Shown: positions 56,055 through 58,113 of the stretch, one piece after another
Layout: every line of letters starts with the position of its first letter
Position numbering within the stretch: position 1 is the first letter of the stretch
Source of the DNA: an uncultured Burkholderiales bacterium
Lineage (GTDB): Bacteria; Pseudomonadota; Gammaproteobacteria; Burkholderiales; Burkholderiaceae_C
Direction: 5' to 3'
NCBI GenBank assembly: GCA_903850735.1
Contig: CAINMN010000081.1
Coordinates: forward strand, 1-58,113
DNA length: 58,113 nt
Notes under the pieces: model-generated
Database searches by the model: none
What the model was told of the DNA's origin: nothing
Seen by the model: the letters and a program-made list of their open reading frames with translations, nothing else
Made by a program: the position numbers and the translations under genes

Positions 56055-56139
56055 GTCTGCGGAATTTTTGGAGTTTGTCTGACCCTGCGCCTTGGCACAG
56101 GCTGACGAACCCAATCATTTGATAAGCATACGTACATTA

Positions 56140-56168
56140 TTGACGCACTTAATAAGTGTAGTTATCAT
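56140..56168 (+). promoter_or_regulatory. sigma70-type promoter of the mobA-like gene
   Basis: TTGACG (56140-56145) and TATCAT (56163-56168) are separated by 17 bases, close to consensus in sequence and spacing. The predicted transcript would start about 40 bases before ATG 56215. Confidence 0.65.
56146..56158 (+). promoter_or_regulatory. palindromic operator in the promoter spacer
   Basis: A perfect 6+1+6 palindrome (CACTTA, A, TAAGTG) fills most of the spacer between -35 and -10. A protein bound there would block RNA polymerase. In Comamonas testosteroni, mobA is repressed by the MarR-type regulator MobR, so a MarR-type repressor is a reasonable candidate. The regulator gene is not in the window. 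Confidence 0.5.
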
Positions 56169-56214
56169 GTGAGTGCGCTGGATTTGATGCGTGTTTCAAT
56201 TTGGGAGACAAGTG

Positions 56215-58113
56215 ATGCAGTTTTATAAAAATGGTTTCAGAGGCGGTAACCCGGACATCCAGCCCGCCGCGCCCAACCGCCGCAACCGTGGCCTGCATGA
56301 GCCCTTGCCAGAAAAAGTCGATGTGTTGATCGCCGGTACAGGGCCGGCCGGCTTGTGCCTGGCCGCGCAGTTGGCGCAATTCCCTGAGATCGAGACCATG
56401 ATCATCGAGCGCATGGCCAGCAACATCATCAAGGGCAAGGCCGATGGCATCAACACCCGCACCATGGAGATGTTCCAGGCTTTTGGGTTTGCCGACAAGG
56501 TCAAGCGCGAAACCTATTGGGTGAACCAGACCGCCTTCTGGATGCCAGACCCCCAAAACCCCGACCACATTCACCGCGTTGGGCGAGTGCAAGACGTGGC
56601 CGATGACAGCTCGGAGATGCCGCACATCCTGATCAACCAGGCGCGCTTGCATGAGCTGTTTTTGGAGGTGATGCAAAACGCGCCCTCGCGTCTGGCGCCC
56701 GATTACGGCTGGGAAGTCGTGGGCTTGACGATCGACCCCACCACCCAAGACCACCCGGTGACCGTCACCCTCAACGACGCCACCGGCGTGAACTGGGGCG
56801 GCACCCGCACCGTGCGGGCCAACTATGTGGTGGGTTGTGACGGAGCGCACTCTGCTGTGCGCAAAGCCATTGGCGGCGTGTTGCATGGCGACGCGGCCCA
56901 TCAGGCCTGGGGGGTGATGGACATCCTGGCCAACACCGATTTTCCGGATGTGCGCCAGAAGTGCCTGATCTCATCTGCCAAAGAGGGCAATGTGCTGGTG
57001 CTGCCGCGCGAGGGGGGGTACATCTTCCGCATGTATGTGGAGCTCGACAAGCTGCGTCCCGATGAAAAGGCGGCCAACCGCAAAATGAACCAGGACGACA
57101 TCATTGCGGCCGCCAACCGCATCATCAAGCCCTACAGCCTGGATGTCAAAGAGGTGGTCTGGTGGTCCATTTACGACATTGGCCACAGCCTCACCGACAA
57201 GTTCGATGACGTGCCCGAAGGCGAAGACCGCAACCCCCGCGTCTTCACGGCAGGGGATGCCTGCCACACCCATTCGCCCAAAGCAGGGCAGGGCATGAAC
57301 GTCTCCATGCAGGACACCTTCAATTTGGGCTGGAAGCTGGTACACGTGCTGCAAGGGCGAGCCGATGCCCGCTTGTTGCGCAGCTATACCAAGGAGCGTT
57401 TGACCGAGGCCAAGCGCTTGGTGGAGACCGACCACAAATGGTCGCGCGTCATGTCGGCGCCCACCACGCAGGCGGAGCGCGAAGGGCGTGAAGAGCCACG
57501 CATCATTCGCCAGTTCAAGGAGAACCTGGAGTTCACCGGGGGCACGGCTGTGCAGTACGACACGTCTTATCTGTTTGCGGAACCCACGCACCAAGCGCTC
57601 GCCAAAGGCGAGGTCATTGGCCGGCGCTTTCATTCGGCGCCGGTGGTGCGCTTGTCCGATGCCAAGCCAATGCAATTGGGCCATGTGGCCCAGGCCGACG
57701 CGCGCTGGCGCATCTATGCGTTTGCGGGCCAAGCCGACAGCTCGGCTGCGGGCTCTGCCATCCACAAGCTGGCCGACTGGTTGGAAAACAGCCCCCAATC
57801 TCCCATCGTCAAACACACGCGCAAGGGCGAAGACATTGATGCCATCATCGACTTGCGTGCCGTGTTCCAGCAAACCTTTGACCAACTGGCCTACGAGAAC
57901 ATGCCGGCGCTGTTGAAGCCCCAAACCGGCAAGCTGGGATTGCAGGACCACGAAAAAATCTTCTGTGTCGATCACAAGGGTGCTGGCGATATTTTTGAGA
58001 TGCGTGGCATCGACCGCGACAAAGGTTGCCTGGTGATCGTGCGCCCTGACCAATACGTCGCCAACGTCTTGCCCCTGGATGGGTATGACGCCTTGTCGAC
58101 TTACTTCGCCGGC
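56215..58113 (+). CDS. mobA: FAD-dependent hydroxylase, probably 3-hydroxybenzoate 4-hydroxylase (3' end outside window)
   Basis: The frame is open to the window edge; 633 residues are present and only a few at the C-terminus should be missing (the Comamonas enzyme has about 639). The N-terminus MQFYKNGFRGGNPDI is characteristic of MobA/phenol-hydroxylase-type proteins. FAD motifs are GTGPAG (Gly41-Gly46), VVGCDGAHSAVRKAIG and the GD motif VFTAGDACHTHSPKAGQG. The last 170 residues form the thioredoxin-like domain (MQLGHVAQADARWRIYAFAGQ). The reaction would use NADPH, oxygen and FAD to turn 3-hydroxybenzoate into protocatechuate in the cytoplasm. ATG 56215 has GGGAG at 56203-56207. Phenol 2-monooxygenase or another hydroxybenzoate hydroxylase remains possible. 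It has its own promoter and seems unrelated to the export operon. Confidence 0.85.
   Translation, partial: MQFYKNGFRGGNPDIQPAAPNRRNRGLHEPLPEKVDVLIAGTGPAGLCLAAQLAQFPEIETMIIERMASNIIKGKADGINTRTMEMFQAFGFADKVKRETYWVNQTAFWMPDPQNPDHIHRVGRVQDVADDSSEMPHILINQARLHELFLEVMQNAPSRLAPDYGWEVVGLTIDPTTQDHPVTVTLNDATGVNWGGTRTVRANYVVGCDGAHSAVRKAIGGVLHGDAAHQAWGVMDILANTDFPDVRQKCLISSAKEGNVLVLPREGGYIFRMYVELDKLRPDEKAANRKMNQDDIIAAANRIIKPYSLDVKEVVWWSIYDIGHSLTDKFDDVPEGEDRNPRVFTAGDACHTHSPKAGQGMNVSMQDTFNLGWKLVHVLQGRADARLLRSYTKERLTEAKRLVETDHKWSRVMSAPTTQAEREGREEPRIIRQFKENLEFTGGTAVQYDTSYLFAEPTHQALAKGEVIGRRFHSAPVVRLSDAKPMQLGHVAQADARWRIYAFAGQADSSAAGSAIHKLADWLENSPQSPIVKHTRKGEDIDAIIDLRAVFQQTFDQLAYENMPALLKPQTGKLGLQDHEKIFCVDHKGAGDIFEMRGIDRDKGCLVIVRPDQYVANVLPLDGYDALSTYFAG

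Noticed and set aside
56055-56110. Possible transcription terminator after the giant gene
   Set aside because: An imperfect inverted repeat (CCTG ... CAGG with outer GTC/GAC) is present near 56080-56106, but no T tract follows, so I do not call it.

Overview
The window reads as chromosomal DNA of a moderately GC-rich betaproteobacterium. The best guess is Burkholderiales, near Comamonadaceae. This rests on the codon style, a DUF3422 gene, and a flavin hydroxylase closely resembling 3-hydroxybenzoate 4-hydroxylase (MobA) of Comamonas. Genus-level placement would be a guess. Every gene I can support lies on the + strand. No tRNA, rRNA, CRISPR array, insertion sequence or prophage gene was seen. 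No gene-free stretch exceeds 300 bases; the longest are 3920-4100 and 56055-56214.

Layout. 1-1113 is the 3' part of a DUF3422 membrane-protein gene. 1167-3919 is a two-component pair: a 7TMR-DISM histidine kinase and an OmpR-type response regulator. An AT-rich 181-base gap with promoter-like features follows. From 4101 to 56054 runs one apparent operon: a SapC-family protein, a TolC-family outer-membrane factor, a small periplasmic HlyD-like adaptor, a GAF-HlyD fusion, a PqqD-like/M50-protease/HlyD fusion, a short SecA-like ATPase, an unrecognised 304-residue protein, and a single 41.6-kb gene for a protein of about 13,877 residues. From the GAF-HlyD gene onward, each gene overlaps the next by a 4-base ATGA stop/start. 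After a 160-base gap with a good sigma70-type promoter and a palindrome in its spacer, the window ends inside the MobA-like hydroxylase gene.

The giant protein has no ordinary signal peptide. It starts with a basic stretch and a variant LEPR-XLL motif (LEDRVLLSADP, residues 27-37). It then runs through long filamentous-adhesin-like repeats, a pre-peptidase C-terminal-like domain, a second filamentous region, ten related units of which the first six carry EF-hand-like calcium loops, a region with four LPFI-type helices, four RTX nonapeptides, Asp-box (BNR-like) blocks, three F5/8C-like domains and a helical tail. I saw no cysteine in it.

How the parts may work together (inference). The kinase and regulator could control the operon. 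The TolC-type channel and three HlyD-type modules would bridge the envelope. The SecA-like ATPase could energise export, because no ABC or RND pump gene is present. The M50 protein could process or anchor the N-terminal motif. This looks like a dedicated export machine for a giant LEPR-XLL surface protein. I do not know of an experimental description of such a machine, and it is the main candidate here for an undescribed system.
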